Source of the DNA: Clostridia bacterium
GTDB taxonomy: Bacteria; Bacillota; Clostridia; Christensenellales; UBA3700
DNA length: 49,792 bases
NCBI GenBank assembly: GCA_029060065.1
Contig: JAIDUT010000044.1
Span: 1 to 49,792, forward strand
Reading direction: 5' to 3'
This document shows positions 35,066 through 44,224 of the stretch, piece by piece. Positions within the stretch are counted from its first letter, which is position 1. Each line of letters begins with the position of its first letter. Made by a program: the position numbers and the translations under genes. The notes below the pieces were generated by a model. That model was not told where the DNA came from. It searched no databases and worked only from the letters and a program-made list of their open reading frames with translations.

Positions 35066-35479
35066 TCAATCATTGACCGTATATACCTCTTTACATTTGT
35101 TCATATATGCATATATACATTTGCGCAAAGTATCAATCATCATAATTACGCCGAGAATAATTAAGAATACGGCAAATCCCACAGACAATGCCTTTGATGA
35201 GATTTTCTTAACTAAAAGCGCGGAAATTATGCTTGTTATTAACGCTGGCGTTGCGACCATTAAAACGCTCTTATAATCAATCCCCTTTCGCTTGATGTTA
35301 ATGATAGTTACTATGATTGCCATGGGAATAAACGCCACCAAATTGATTGCCTGAGCATTCTTTTGTGGTACGTCAAGAAAAATCGTCAATATCGGAATAA
35401 GTAGCGTACCGCCACCCATACCCATACCGCCTATAATTCCTCCTACTATACCTGCTAAAATCAATAGAAATATTTGCAT
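35066..35479 (-). CDS. Half-size TauE/SafE-type permease, C-terminal partner
   Basis: 137 residues, about four membrane segments, with IIGGMGMGGGTLLIP near the start: the conserved GxGGGxxxxP motif of the TSUP (TauE/SafE) family. Full-length members (about 250 residues) contain two such halves. AGGAG precedes the ATG. Probably pairs with the upstream half-size gene to form one transporter for a sulfur or organic anion. Confidence 0.8.
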   Translation of the reverse strand: MQIFLLILAGIVGGIIGGMGMGGGTLLIPILTIFLDVPQKNAQAINLVAFIPMAIIVTIINIKRKGIDYKSVLMVATPALITSIISALLVKKISSKALSVGFAVFLIILGVIMMIDTLRKCIYAYMNKCKEVYTVND

Positions 35480-35522
35480 TATTTTCTCCTATAAAGACAT
35501 GTTATGCCGTTTTGTCCATATT

Positions 35523-35987
35523 TTATCCGCCAAAATTTTTAATAAGCGTTGATACTCCGGCAACTATCATTAGTGTGTAAAAAACTATCTTCAATGCGTT
35601 GTTAGAGAGCTTTTTCATTAAAAATGTTCCTATAAGTCCGCCGATTATCACTCCGCCTCCTACCCATAAACCGTTGGGTACAGTAAAATTACCTTGGGTG
35701 ATATATATAATTCCGCTGACAAGAGAAAGAGGCAAGATTGTCAAAATGGCGCTTGAATGAGCAAGTTTTTCCTCTAAGCCGAGCAAAATAGTAAAAATAG
35801 GTACGACTAGCATACCTCCGCCACCTCCGAATAATCCGTTGGCAATCCCCACAAATAGTGAGGCTATAACCGTCAAGACTATTCGCCCTTTTTTGCCTAA
35901 TTTATCAATGCCTTTTTTGTGATTTTGCGCAAGTAGACAAGGCATCTTTGAATATTTTAACCCCGTTGTTTTAGTTTCGCTTTGCAT
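35523..35987 (-). CDS. Half-size TauE/SafE-type permease, N-terminal partner
   Basis: 154 residues. A cytoplasmic 35-residue N-terminus leads to four membrane segments containing GLFGGGGGMLVVPIF. Separated from its partner by 43 bp on the same strand, with the GAGGAG ribosome site. The gap contains no remnant coding frame joining them, so this looks like a true two-gene arrangement rather than a broken gene. Confidence 0.8.
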   Translation of the reverse strand: MQSETKTTGLKYSKMPCLLAQNHKKGIDKLGKKGRIVLTVIASLFVGIANGLFGGGGGMLVVPIFTILLGLEEKLAHSSAILTILPLSLVSGIIYITQGNFTVPNGLWVGGGVIIGGLIGTFLMKKLSNNALKIVFYTLMIVAGVSTLIKNFGG

Positions 35988-36069
35988 ACTCCTCTCCGAT
36001 GAAATAAAGCCGTTTTCACTTATATTGCGTAATATTGACGTAATTAAACAAAAATGTTAAGTAAAATAA

Positions 36070-36098
36070 TTGATTTTTTATTATTACTATTATATAAT
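36070..36098 (+). promoter_or_regulatory. Promoter of the large lipoprotein gene
   Basis: TTGATT (36070-36075), 17 bp, TATAAT (36093-36098). The transcript would have a leader of about 50 nt with AAAGGTGG before the ATG at 36156. Confidence 0.65.
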
Positions 36099-36155
36099 TA
36101 AGCAGACTATTGTAAATAAAATAATAGATTTATTTATTATTATAAAGGTGGTTAA

Positions 36156-39100
36156 ATGAACAAGAAAAGAATTTTTATCTTGACAGCGTTGATCTTGGCA
36201 GTATGCCTTGTATTCTCCATGTTCGCAATCGCTTGCGATAAGAACAACGGTAACAACGAAGACAACAACGCAAAATCAACTCTACTCTTTACCAACGGCA
36301 CATTTGCCAGCGGTACGGGTGATTCCGCATTGACCTCTCCAAGTAATTGGACAGGCTCGGCAGGTTCTACTTCCTCTAGTTCGAGTTCGAGCTATACGCC
36401 GTCCGGAGAGGACGACTTGACGAAAGGCGTAGTAGGCACTTCGAGCTCTGAATGGAAAGCCTTGCAAAAGCAATATAAGCATATTACTGCAAGCTCTCCC
36501 GGCAGAGGTAAATCAAGCGAGAACGACGACGAACTCGATGACACCAAGGTATTGATGATCAACAACAGAAAGGCTACTTCGTACAAGTATACTTCTGAAT
36601 CTCATACTTTGGATACCGATAGTTATTATAAACTAAGCGTGGACGTCAAGACTATACTTGACGGTAACACTGACCCGCTTGCAGGCGCATATATCTACGT
36701 TAACGGCGCGGCATACGCAGGCTGGGAAGCAATCAACACAGATAACAGTTGGAAAACTTATACTTTGTATATCGAAACTTCCGAACTCTCCTCAGGTACT
36801 ATCACCGTAGTGCTTTCTTTGGGTATCGGCAACGGCTCAACCGGTCACCTTACCAAAGGTTTTGCTTTCTTCGACAACGTAGTGCTTGAGAAAGTATCCG
36901 AAGCCGACGAGGACGACGAAAATACAGACGTCTACACTAAAGAAGATTTTGACAAGCAAGAAGTCAACTCCGAAACAGCTAAGTATACAATGAAAGTCGC
37001 AGACAGCGAATTCGATTACGCGTCTTCTATCACAAGCGTTCCGTATACCCCGTCGAAGTACACTCAAGTACCGGGCTACGGCTCAGGTAACAACGCCAGC
37101 ACTTCTTCAAGCGATTTGGCAAAGGGTATTCTCGATACAACTACATTCTCGACCAAAAGCACAGCGACTTCGCTAAGCGCATTGACTGCAGTATTGGAGA
37201 AAGAAGGTCTATCTCTTGAAGAACTCGAAGTTCCGGAGCAATCGAAGGGCACGAGAATGCTCTATATTCAAAATAAGAACGCCAATGCTTTCGGTTACAG
37301 AGCTGACGTACAAATGAATTTCAAACTCAATAAGTACTATAAAGTAAGCGTTTGGGCAAGAACGTTCCTCGAACAAGGAAAGGCATCGGTTAGACTTACC
37401 GACGGTACGAATACCGACAGTAACGACTACACTATCGAATTTGACAACGGCGAATGGACGCAATACTCCTTCTACGTTCAAGCAAATCAATTCCGCTCTA
37501 CTCAGCTCAAGCTCGAACTTTGGCTTGGTTGGGGTGGCGCTAACGACACCGATACTCACGCAAAGGGCGTAGCGCTCTTTGACTTGACGGCTATCGAAGA
37601 GATTTCCGAAGAAGATTACAATAAAGCAACTGCTTCAACCACCGATAAGAAAATAGATCTTTCAACAGACGAAAATAAAATGAAGCCTGTCGACCTTAGC
37701 GACTTCACAGTTCAAAATCCTAGCGAACTCAATGATACGCTTGCAGGATATTCTAAGTCTGAAATAATCGACGTCAACGACAGTGAGGAACTTAAAAAAT
37801 TCCCCGGTAAACCGGTTGACAGAGCAGACACTCCTGCCCTCAACTCCAAAGTCCTCGTGATCGACAACTTCAGACCTACGGCGACAACCTTGTCTAACTT
37901 AACTATATCCAATAAAATAGTAGACACAAGCAAACTCACTACTATTTCCCCTAACAAGGCGTACGCTATTTCTATGTACGTCAAGACCAAGGATATACCG
38001 GCAAGCCAAGGCATGACGATTTCCTTACTCCGATTTAACGAAGATTACAAGACAGACGACAAATTCGAGAACTCATATACCGTATTATCCTCTTTCAGTA
38101 ATCTAAATACAGAGAATCTTGAAAGCGAAAAAGGTTTCAACGACTATACTCTCGTAACTTTCTACGTGCTCGGAGATAAACTCAAAGAAGCTAGATTAGG
38201 TATATCTATCAGCATAGGTTCGGGTGACGGAAGCGACTACTCTTCTCTCGTAATGGGCTACGGATACGTATCTTCAATGAACGTTGAGAACGTCGCTTAC
38301 AGCCAATACTCGTCGGCTTCAAGCTCTACAACTGTAAACACCGTTGATTTGTCGGATACGACTTCTGATTCCGAAGTTTCTTCCAACGGTTACTTCAAAA
38401 ACGTGGATATCAGCGCAACTGTCAACTTGTTCGGCAACGATATCTTTGCAGATGACGGCTACTTGAAAACCGCGCTTGCTATACCTACCAACTGGTCTAT
38501 CAACTCCTCTTCAAAGTTGACTGAAAAGAACGAAGACGAATCGTTTAAGTTTAACTATATGGCAGGTGTCCTCAACCTCAACAACGAATCTCAATATAAG
38601 GCTATGGGTATCAATAACGTCAACACTTTCTATAGCGGTATCGACAAGTTCTTCAATATTGATAAGAACCCAACCGTACTTGCTATAAAGAAAGGCGAAA
38701 GCATAACGACACTGGGATTCACATCTAACAGCATCTCTCTTACTGCTAACTCCTATTACGCATTTATGGTATACGCAAAAGCAGAGGTGGGAAGCGAGTT
38801 CAGCATTTCGCTTAAGACGGCTACGGCTAACGGCGCCGACGACAAATTCGCCACGCTTATCGGCGACGGCACTTGGCATCAATATATGGTATTTATCCAG
38901 ACCGGTATTTCAAGCACTTCCGTAAAGCTCTCGCTCAGCGCAGACAGCGAAACGCAACAAAGCTCGACGGTATTCTTTACAGGCGCAACGTACTCTACCA
39001 TAGATAAGAACGCATTTGAAAAGGCGCAAGAGCAAAGCAACCAAGATTGGCTTACTCAGTCTTGGCTCGTAGATTCATTCGACGATATCGACAGCGCAGA

Positions 39101-40211
39101 CAGCATCTCTGACGCAAAGAACTTTACCGGCGAATTAATCGACAGCGACGCAACCGCAGACAGCGACGCTTTGGTAAGCGGTGTAATCGACAAGAATAAG
39201 ACCAACTACTCTGACCTAGACCTCGACGTGGACGGCGCCGACGAATCAATCGTCAAAGCTATATTCAACAACGAGGATACTAACGTCGGTGATAGAGCGC
39301 TTGTAATCTACAACAAGGAAGCTACAGCTTACGGATACACCTCCAACTCGGCAGATATTACTCCGGGCAAGTATTATAAGATAAGCATCTGGGTATTGAC
39401 CTACAAACTTGCTCTTAACTCTAAGGTAAGCGACGATTTCGACAAACACTTTATTCCTACGGCTACTATCACCTTGAAGGCTAATAACAAGACGTACGAA
39501 TTCGGCAGAAAGCTGACAAGCGAATCTTCAGACTACGATAAGCAAAGAATTGTCAATACTTCTACTTACGACGACGATGGCAACGAAACTATCGGTCATT
39601 GGACAGAATACTCATTCTATATCTTTGCAGAGGAAGACATTGACAGCACGACCGCTACTCTTACCGTAAGCCTCGGCTTCAAGAATAGCAACTATTACCT
39701 GACGGGCTACGTATTCGTAGATAACTTCTCAGTAGAAGAAATCGACGAAGAAAACTTCATTGCCCGCAAGGACGTATATAAAGAAGCTGAAAACGGTAAG
39801 TACTTCTTGCAAGACGGCAAATACTTGCCGGTAGAGGGAAATACGGTTCCTGAAGGCGCTACGCTTTACAACAAGTTGACTGACAGCGAAGTAGCTAAGG
39901 ATGACAACGACAACAACAGCATACTTGCTAATGAAGCAGACGTAGCTAACAACTTCCGTATAGTATTCACTTCCGAAGACTCAAAGGCAGAACCGCCTAC
40001 GGATACTGAACCAACGCCTCCAACCGAGAAAGACCCGCTCATGTGGCTTTATATCTCACTCGGCGCTGTCAGCGGTATTATCGTTGTTATAGTAGTGATT
40101 GTAGTTATCAAAAAACTCATTCCTAAGAAAAAGAAGAAACTTATCAAAAACAGCAAGAACAAAAAGGCATCCTCTTCTAACACCAGCAAGAGAGATCAAT
40201 TCGGTAAGTAA
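36156..40211 (+). CDS. Large surface lipoprotein with repeated jelly-roll modules and C-terminal anchor
   Basis: 1351 residues. A signal peptide ends in FAIAC, a plausible lipobox with the cysteine at about residue 27. The body holds at least five related modules, each with a YK(L/I)SV-type strand and a later strand such as GFAFFDNV or GYVFVDNF, resembling carbohydrate-binding (CBM4-like) jelly-rolls. The C-terminus has Pro/Thr-rich PTDTEPTPPTEKDP, one membrane segment (about 1293-1318) and a Lys-rich tail. Glycan binding at the surface is inferred. Two anchors, lipid at one end and membrane helix at the other, are unusual. No catalytic domain is seen. Confidence 0.75.
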   Translation: MNKKRIFILTALILAVCLVFSMFAIACDKNNGNNEDNNAKSTLLFTNGTFASGTGDSALTSPSNWTGSAGSTSSSSSSSYTPSGEDDLTKGVVGTSSSEWKALQKQYKHITASSPGRGKSSENDDELDDTKVLMINNRKATSYKYTSESHTLDTDSYYKLSVDVKTILDGNTDPLAGAYIYVNGAAYAGWEAINTDNSWKTYTLYIETSELSSGTITVVLSLGIGNGSTGHLTKGFAFFDNVVLEKVSEADEDDENTDVYTKEDFDKQEVNSETAKYTMKVADSEFDYASSITSVPYTPSKYTQVPGYGSGNNASTSSSDLAKGILDTTTFSTKSTATSLSALTAVLEKEGLSLEELEVPEQSKGTRMLYIQNKNANAFGYRADVQMNFKLNKYYKVSVWARTFLEQGKASVRLTDGTNTDSNDYTIEFDNGEWTQYSFYVQANQFRSTQLKLELWLGWGGANDTDTHAKGVALFDLTAIEEISEEDYNKATASTTDKKIDLSTDENKMKPVDLSDFTVQNPSELNDTLAGYSKSEIIDVNDSEELKKFPGKPVDRADTPALNSKVLVIDNFRPTATTLSNLTISNKIVDTSKLTTISPNKAYAISMYVKTKDIPASQGMTISLLRFNEDYKTDDKFENSYTVLSSFSNLNTENLESEKGFNDYTLVTFYVLGDKLKEARLGISISIGSGDGSDYSSLVMGYGYVSSMNVENVAYSQYSSASSSTTVNTVDLSDTTSDSEVSSNGYFKNVDISATVNLFGNDIFADDGYLKTALAIPTNWSINSSSKLTEKNEDESFKFNYMAGVLNLNNESQYKAMGINNVNTFYSGIDKFFNIDKNPTVLAIKKGESITTLGFTSNSISLTANSYYAFMVYAKAEVGSEFSISLKTATANGADDKFATLIGDGTWHQYMVFIQTGISSTSVKLSLSADSETQQSSTVFFTGATYSTIDKNAFEKAQEQSNQDWLTQSWLVDSFDDIDSADSISDAKNFTGELIDSDATADSDALVSGVIDKNKTNYSDLDLDVDGADESIVKAIFNNEDTNVGDRALVIYNKEATAYGYTSNSADITPGKYYKISIWVLTYKLALNSKVSDDFDKHFIPTATITLKANNKTYEFGRKLTSESSDYDKQRIVNTSTYDDDGNETIGHWTEYSFYIFAEEDIDSTTATLTVSLGFKNSNYYLTGYVFVDNFSVEEIDEENFIARKDVYKEAENGKYFLQDGKYLPVEGNTVPEGATLYNKLTDSEVAKDDNDNNSILANEADVANNFRIVFTSEDSKAEPPTDTEPTPPTEKDPLMWLYISLGAVSGIIVVIVVIVVIKKLIPKKKKKLIKNSKNKKASSSNTSKRDQFGK

Positions 40212-40220
40212 GAATAATTC

Positions 40221-40252
40221 AACGGACGATGAAAATCGTCCGTTGTTTTTTT
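40221..40252 (+). terminator. Terminator after the lipoprotein gene
   Basis: AACGGACGAT, GAAA loop, ATCGTCCGTT, then GTTTTTTT: a 10-bp perfect stem with T-run. Confidence 0.9.
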
Positions 40253-40270
40253 AATGACAAATTTAGAATA

Positions 40271-40561
40271 TTAACCGATTGGTATAAAAATCTTTTGACC
40301 GATAAATACGCGCTCTAACCCATTTAAGTCTTTTGTCCTTTGCAAGTTTGCGCCAAACTTACTTACGATGCTTTCCAGCGTATCAAAAGGCTGGACGGTA
40401 TAATATTCCCCTTGATTTTCTTCGACGATAAGTCGCATACCTACGAAAAGGTCTGTATTAAGGTTGTTGAGTTTCTTTATTGCCAAGGGAGTGGTATGAT
40501 ACTTCTCCGCTAAACCATCAAGCGTCGTACCGCTATCTACTCTTATCATTGCTTTTTTCAT
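40271..40561 (-). CDS. LysM-domain protein
   Basis: 96 residues with two LysM motifs: SGTTLDGLAEKYHTTPLAIK and VQPFDTLESIVSKFGANL each followed by 'NLN...GMRLIV' or 'LNGLE...GQKIFIP'. No signal peptide. LysM binds peptidoglycan or chitin-like polymers; cytoplasmic LysM proteins occur in spore-forming Clostridia. AAGGAG fixes the start at 40561; the longer frame to 40759 covers noncoding DNA and the divergent flippase start. Confidence 0.88.
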   Translation of the reverse strand: MKKAMIRVDSGTTLDGLAEKYHTTPLAIKKLNNLNTDLFVGMRLIVEENQGEYYTVQPFDTLESIVSKFGANLQRTKDLNGLERVFIGQKIFIPIG

Positions 40562-40682
40562 ATTTTGCTCCTTATTTTTAATAGGTAGGAATTTCTTCAC
40601 TGCTGTCGAACTGCCATTAAAAAAGATATTTCGACTTCGCTTAATACATTCTATTTTGCAAATGCCGTCAATATTATATTGT

Positions 40683-42188
40683 ATGAGAAAAATATTCAAA
40701 GCGTTTGCAACCGTGACGGTAATTTCGGCTATTACGAGAGGGCTGTCATTTGTATTCAAAATATATCTATCTAGAAAATTGGGCGCAGAAATATTGGGAC
40801 TTTATCAAATTTGCGCTTCCGTATTTATGCTCTTTGCATGTATATGCACTTCCGGTCTGCCTGTCACGCTGTCGAGAATAACGGCAGAAAGCGACACTGT
40901 CGGAGATAACAAACGTCAATTCGGCGCATTGACGACTTGCCTGTTTGCGGGAGTGTTGATTACTCTGGTGATGATTTCGGCTGTATTGATTTTTCCTCAA
41001 ATACTTAATTTGATATTCAAAGACGAAAGATGCAGAAAACTTTTTTTGATTATGCTCCCCATGCTATTGACGGCCTGTCTTTACGCGATATTGCGCGGTT
41101 GGTTTTGGGGCAAAAAATACTTCGGCATATACTCGATAAGCGAACTTGCCGACGAAATACTAAAAATACTCTTTGCCATCATCTTCCTTGAGGGAAGCGT
41201 ACTTGCCATACAAAAAGAATACGCATACGCTTTGGCAATGCTTGCAGGCGATATAATTGTCGTAGCAATAATCATAATTATGTACGTTGCAAAAAAAGGT
41301 AAACTCGCTAAGCCTACTCTAGGAAAAGAAATTGCCAAAAGCGCAACTCCGCTGACAGTAACGAGAATAGTAGGTTCTCTCATGTCAACATTTATGTCTT
41401 TGATTTTGCCTTCGCTTCTCGTTACAAAACTCGGTATGAGCCAAAGCATGGCAACTGCCGATTTCGGACGCGCAAGCGGAATGGTTATGCCACTAATATT
41501 TACGCCTACTTCAATTATAGGTTCCTTGAGCGTAGTTCTCATTCCTGAAATTGCGTCTGTAAAAGCCGGCAAAGGCGTCAAATCCCTCTCCGGCAGTCTT
41601 GGCAACGCTATACTATTCGGCTGTCTTGTATCGTGCGTATTTTTCACTTTATTTTCCGGCGCCGGCAATCAACTAGGCGACCTTCTCTACGACGATCCGT
41701 TGAGTGGCGAATATCTGTCATTTGCGTCGATAATAATGATACCTATGTGCTTAAACAACCTAGTAGTATCAATGCTCAACTCAATGGGCAAGGAATTCAA
41801 TACATTCATATCTCACGTGATAGGGTGCGTAGTATTGATGATAATTCTTCTTACAACTCCTGCTCTACTTGGCGTAAAAGCCTACTTTGTGTCGTTGGGA
41901 GCAATGCACTTGACAGCGCTTGCAATAAACTTGATAGTGCTTAATAAGAATGTTAAAATACATTCCAAAGTCGCGCTGAAAAGCGGAATCTGCATAATCT
42001 TCTCGCTCGGCGTAGCGATAGTATGCAAACTCGCGTCAGGCGCGCTTGTAGGTAGCAATCAAATAGTTGTGATTATAACGGTATTCGTAATCTCCGCCGT
42101 AGCTTTCGTTCCGTTTGCAATACTCAGTAAAATGGTCAAAGTCAACTTTAAGAGATTTGCGCTGAAAAATAAGACGACATTTTTATAA
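40683..42188 (+). CDS. SpoVB/MurJ-like polysaccharide flippase
   Basis: 501 residues with about 14 membrane segments: RGLSFVFKIYLSRKLGAEIL at the N-terminus and LPVTLSRITAES are typical of the MATE-like polysaccharide transporter (MOP, COG2244) group including SpoVB, which moves lipid-linked glycan precursors in spore cortex synthesis. I start at the ATG at 40683 because nothing upstream is conserved; no ribosome site is seen, and a TATTAT box five bases before the ATG fits a leaderless start. The pairing with SpoIIID and LysM genes nearby supports a sporulation role. Confidence 0.8.
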   Translation: MRKIFKAFATVTVISAITRGLSFVFKIYLSRKLGAEILGLYQICASVFMLFACICTSGLPVTLSRITAESDTVGDNKRQFGALTTCLFAGVLITLVMISAVLIFPQILNLIFKDERCRKLFLIMLPMLLTACLYAILRGWFWGKKYFGIYSISELADEILKILFAIIFLEGSVLAIQKEYAYALAMLAGDIIVVAIIIIMYVAKKGKLAKPTLGKEIAKSATPLTVTRIVGSLMSTFMSLILPSLLVTKLGMSQSMATADFGRASGMVMPLIFTPTSIIGSLSVVLIPEIASVKAGKGVKSLSGSLGNAILFGCLVSCVFFTLFSGAGNQLGDLLYDDPLSGEYLSFASIIMIPMCLNNLVVSMLNSMGKEFNTFISHVIGCVVLMIILLTTPALLGVKAYFVSLGAMHLTALAINLIVLNKNVKIHSKVALKSGICIIFSLGVAIVCKLASGALVGSNQIVVIITVFVISAVAFVPFAILSKMVKVNFKRFALKNKTTFL

Positions 42189-42218
42189 ATCGCGATAATT
42201 TGGTAAACAAAAAGTAGA

Positions 42219-42247
42219 TTGACTAAAAAGCTAAGATAGTATATTAT
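42219..42247 (+). promoter_or_regulatory. Promoter of folA giving a leaderless mRNA
   Basis: TTGACT (42219-42224), 17 bp, TATTAT (42242-42247), six bases, ATG at 42254. There is no ribosome site. Confidence 0.6.
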
Positions 42248-42253
42248 ATAAAT

Positions 42254-42721
42254 ATGATAAATATAATTGTAGCTGTCGCCCAAAACGGCGTAATTGGCAA
42301 CAAAGGCAAATTGCCTTGGAACTTAAAGCTAGATATGGCTAGATTTAAGAAATTAACTATGGGAAACGTAGTCATATTCGGCAAGAATACTTTCCAAGAA
42401 ATTCGACAACCGCTCATAGGAAGAGAAAATATAGTTTTGTCTACGTATCTTCAAAATATCGACGGCGCAAAAGTTTTTGATAATCTAGAAAAAGCCATTG
42501 AATACGCTAAGACTTCCGGCAAGGAGATTTTTATATGCGGTGGTGAAAGCGTGTACAAAGAAGCTATTAATTTCGCCGACAGACTCTATATTACGCATAT
42601 TCACTCTAATTTTGACGGCGATAGACACTTCCCTGCAATACCTAAAGAGTACGAATGCGTATCAAGTCAAGATATACAGGACACGGGAGTGTCAACGACT
42701 TTTTGCGTATATAAGCGGTAG
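42254..42721 (+). CDS. folA: Dihydrofolate reductase
   Basis: Reduces dihydrofolate to tetrahydrofolate with NADPH. 155 residues: MINIIVAVAQNGVIGNKGKLPWNLKLDMARFK contains the usual IGNKGKLPW signature near residue 14, then GKNTFQEI and FICGGESVYKEAI. The gene is probably leaderless. It precedes the riboswitch-controlled fol operon but has its own promoter, so it may be expressed independently of it. Confidence 0.95.
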   Translation: MINIIVAVAQNGVIGNKGKLPWNLKLDMARFKKLTMGNVVIFGKNTFQEIRQPLIGRENIVLSTYLQNIDGAKVFDNLEKAIEYAKTSGKEIFICGGESVYKEAINFADRLYITHIHSNFDGDRHFPAIPKEYECVSSQDIQDTGVSTTFCVYKR

Positions 42722-42759
42722 AGATTTTTTGACCTTGCTCGAAATGACGTTAAGACCGC

Positions 42760-42788
42760 TTGATTTTGTTATATATATTTGGTATAAT
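42760..42788 (+). promoter_or_regulatory. Promoter of the folC-folE-folP-folBK operon
   Basis: TTGATT (42760-42765), 17 bp, TATAAT (42783-42788). The start of transcription would fall at about 42795, right at the first base pair of the riboswitch. Confidence 0.75.
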
Positions 42789-42796
42789 GATTGCAG

Positions 42797-42891
42797 AAAG
42801 TGTAGAGTTTGCGCGTGAAGTGTCGTCTGGACGGGGAGTGCCGACGAACGAAAAGTAAAACTACTTGCGGTGCAACACTCACTCCCACTTT
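42797..42891 (+). promoter_or_regulatory. Tetrahydrofolate (THF) riboswitch
   Basis: P1 is AAAGTG (42797-42802) with CACTTT (42886-42891). Internal blocks GCGCGTGAAGTG, GGGGAGTGCCGACGAACG and GCGGTGCAAC follow the order and wording of the THF-I class riboswitch consensus as I recall it. It precedes folC behind a sigma-70 promoter. The mode is probably translational, since the folC ribosome site sits in a loop flanked by GAAC/GTTC, but that part is inference. Confidence 0.85.
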
Positions 42892-42960
42892 GGACTAGTT
42901 ATATCTTTTGGACGTAATTACAGTGTCTTTTTGTGGGGAACTTTCTTAGGAGGTTCTCTT

Positions 42961-44223
42961 TTGATTTATTCTCAAGCCGTAGAATATATATTAGGCGTGG
43001 AAAAATTCGGCATAAAACTTGGACTTGAAACCGTCAAGACCCTGCTTGCAAGACTTGGCAATCCGCAAAACTGCCTCAAATTCTTGCATATCGCAGGTAC
43101 CAACGGCAAAGGCTCAGTGAGTTGCTTTTTGACCAATATACTTCTTACAAGAGGTTACAGTGTGGGCACGTTCAATTCCCCCTCTGTCTTTGGCTACAAC
43201 GAGAGATACCTATTCAACAATGCGCCTATGAGCGATGAAGACGTAGCAAAATACGTTACAATGGTTGCTGACGAGCGGTCAAAAATGACGCAAGAGGGGC
43301 TTGACCTGCCGTCGGCTTTTGAACTCGAATTTGCCGTGGCTATGCTCTACTTCAAAGACAAGCAATGCGACTTTGCCATATTAGAATGCGGACTGGGCGG
43401 TAGACTTGACGCAACAAACGCAATAAGTAAAAAAGAACTTGCAATAATAACCTCTATATCCTACGACCATACGGCAATACTCGGCGACACGTTGAGCAAG
43501 ATAGCTGAGGAAAAGTATGCTATCGTAAAGGACTGCCCTTTAATTACTTACCGTCAAGGCGACGAGGTTATGAGTATACTCGGAAAGGCAAACCGTCTAA
43601 TACTGTGCGATGAACCCATGCTTGTCGAGAGCGATATCTACGGACAAACTATGCTCTATAAAGGCGAAGAATACCGCTTAAAACAACTTGGTAGATACCA
43701 GCTTATCAACTGTTCGCTTGCAATACAAAGCGCGCTGTATCTTTCTCAAAATGGCTATGACATATCGATTGCTAACATAAAAAAAGGCGTTGAGAACGCA
43801 ATTTGGAAAGGACGTCTGCAAAAGATAAGCAAGGGCGACAAGTTGTTTCTTCTCGACGGAGCGCATAATCCCGACGGCGCAAAAGTCTTAGCGCAAGAAC
43901 TCGCTACGACTTTTAAGAAAATGAAAAAGTGCCTCGTTTTCGGTATGTTCAAAGATAAGGATATAGACGGCGTATTGAAAAATATAGGCGTACTTGCAGA
44001 TAGATTTATCGCAATTAAACCGCCGTCGTCCAGAGGTCTTGATGAAAAGATTACGTATAAGAAATGCCTTGAGTATACGACTGCCTGCGAGATGAGCGAG
44101 GATATAGCAAATGCAATCGACAAGGCATATATGAGCGATTGCAACTTAATAGTAGTGTGCGGGTCATTGAGTATACTCTCACCAGCTTTTGATGCCATAA
44201 CGAAATTATATACCAGAGGATAA
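42961..44223 (+). CDS. folC: Folylpolyglutamate synthase/dihydrofolate synthase
   Basis: Adds glutamate to dihydropteroate or folates. 420 residues: GTNGKGSVSCFLTNIL (P-loop, about 46-52), SYDHTAILGDTLSKIAEEK and LDGAHNPDGAK are FolC signatures. I start it at a TTG at 42961 with AGGAGG at 42948-42953, a seven-base gap. The frame is open back to 42865, but that part lies inside the riboswitch and encodes nothing family-like. Confidence 0.92.
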   Translation: MIYSQAVEYILGVEKFGIKLGLETVKTLLARLGNPQNCLKFLHIAGTNGKGSVSCFLTNILLTRGYSVGTFNSPSVFGYNERYLFNNAPMSDEDVAKYVTMVADERSKMTQEGLDLPSAFELEFAVAMLYFKDKQCDFAILECGLGGRLDATNAISKKELAIITSISYDHTAILGDTLSKIAEEKYAIVKDCPLITYRQGDEVMSILGKANRLILCDEPMLVESDIYGQTMLYKGEEYRLKQLGRYQLINCSLAIQSALYLSQNGYDISIANIKKGVENAIWKGRLQKISKGDKLFLLDGAHNPDGAKVLAQELATTFKKMKKCLVFGMFKDKDIDGVLKNIGVLADRFIAIKPPSSRGLDEKITYKKCLEYTTACEMSEDIANAIDKAYMSDCNLIVVCGSLSILSPAFDAITKLYTRG

Positions 44224-44224
44224 T

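Noticed and set aside
29990..35520. Three copies of AATATGGACAAAA on the minus strand (near 29995, 34690, 35512)
   Set aside because: One is coding sequence of mtaB; short and AT-rich, most likely coincidence.
40562..40759. N-terminal extension of the LysM protein
   Set aside because: AAGGAG is just before 40561 and the extension overlaps the divergent flippase start.
42865..42960. N-terminal extension of folC
   Set aside because: Lies in the riboswitch and its leader; AGGAGG places the start at the TTG at 42961.
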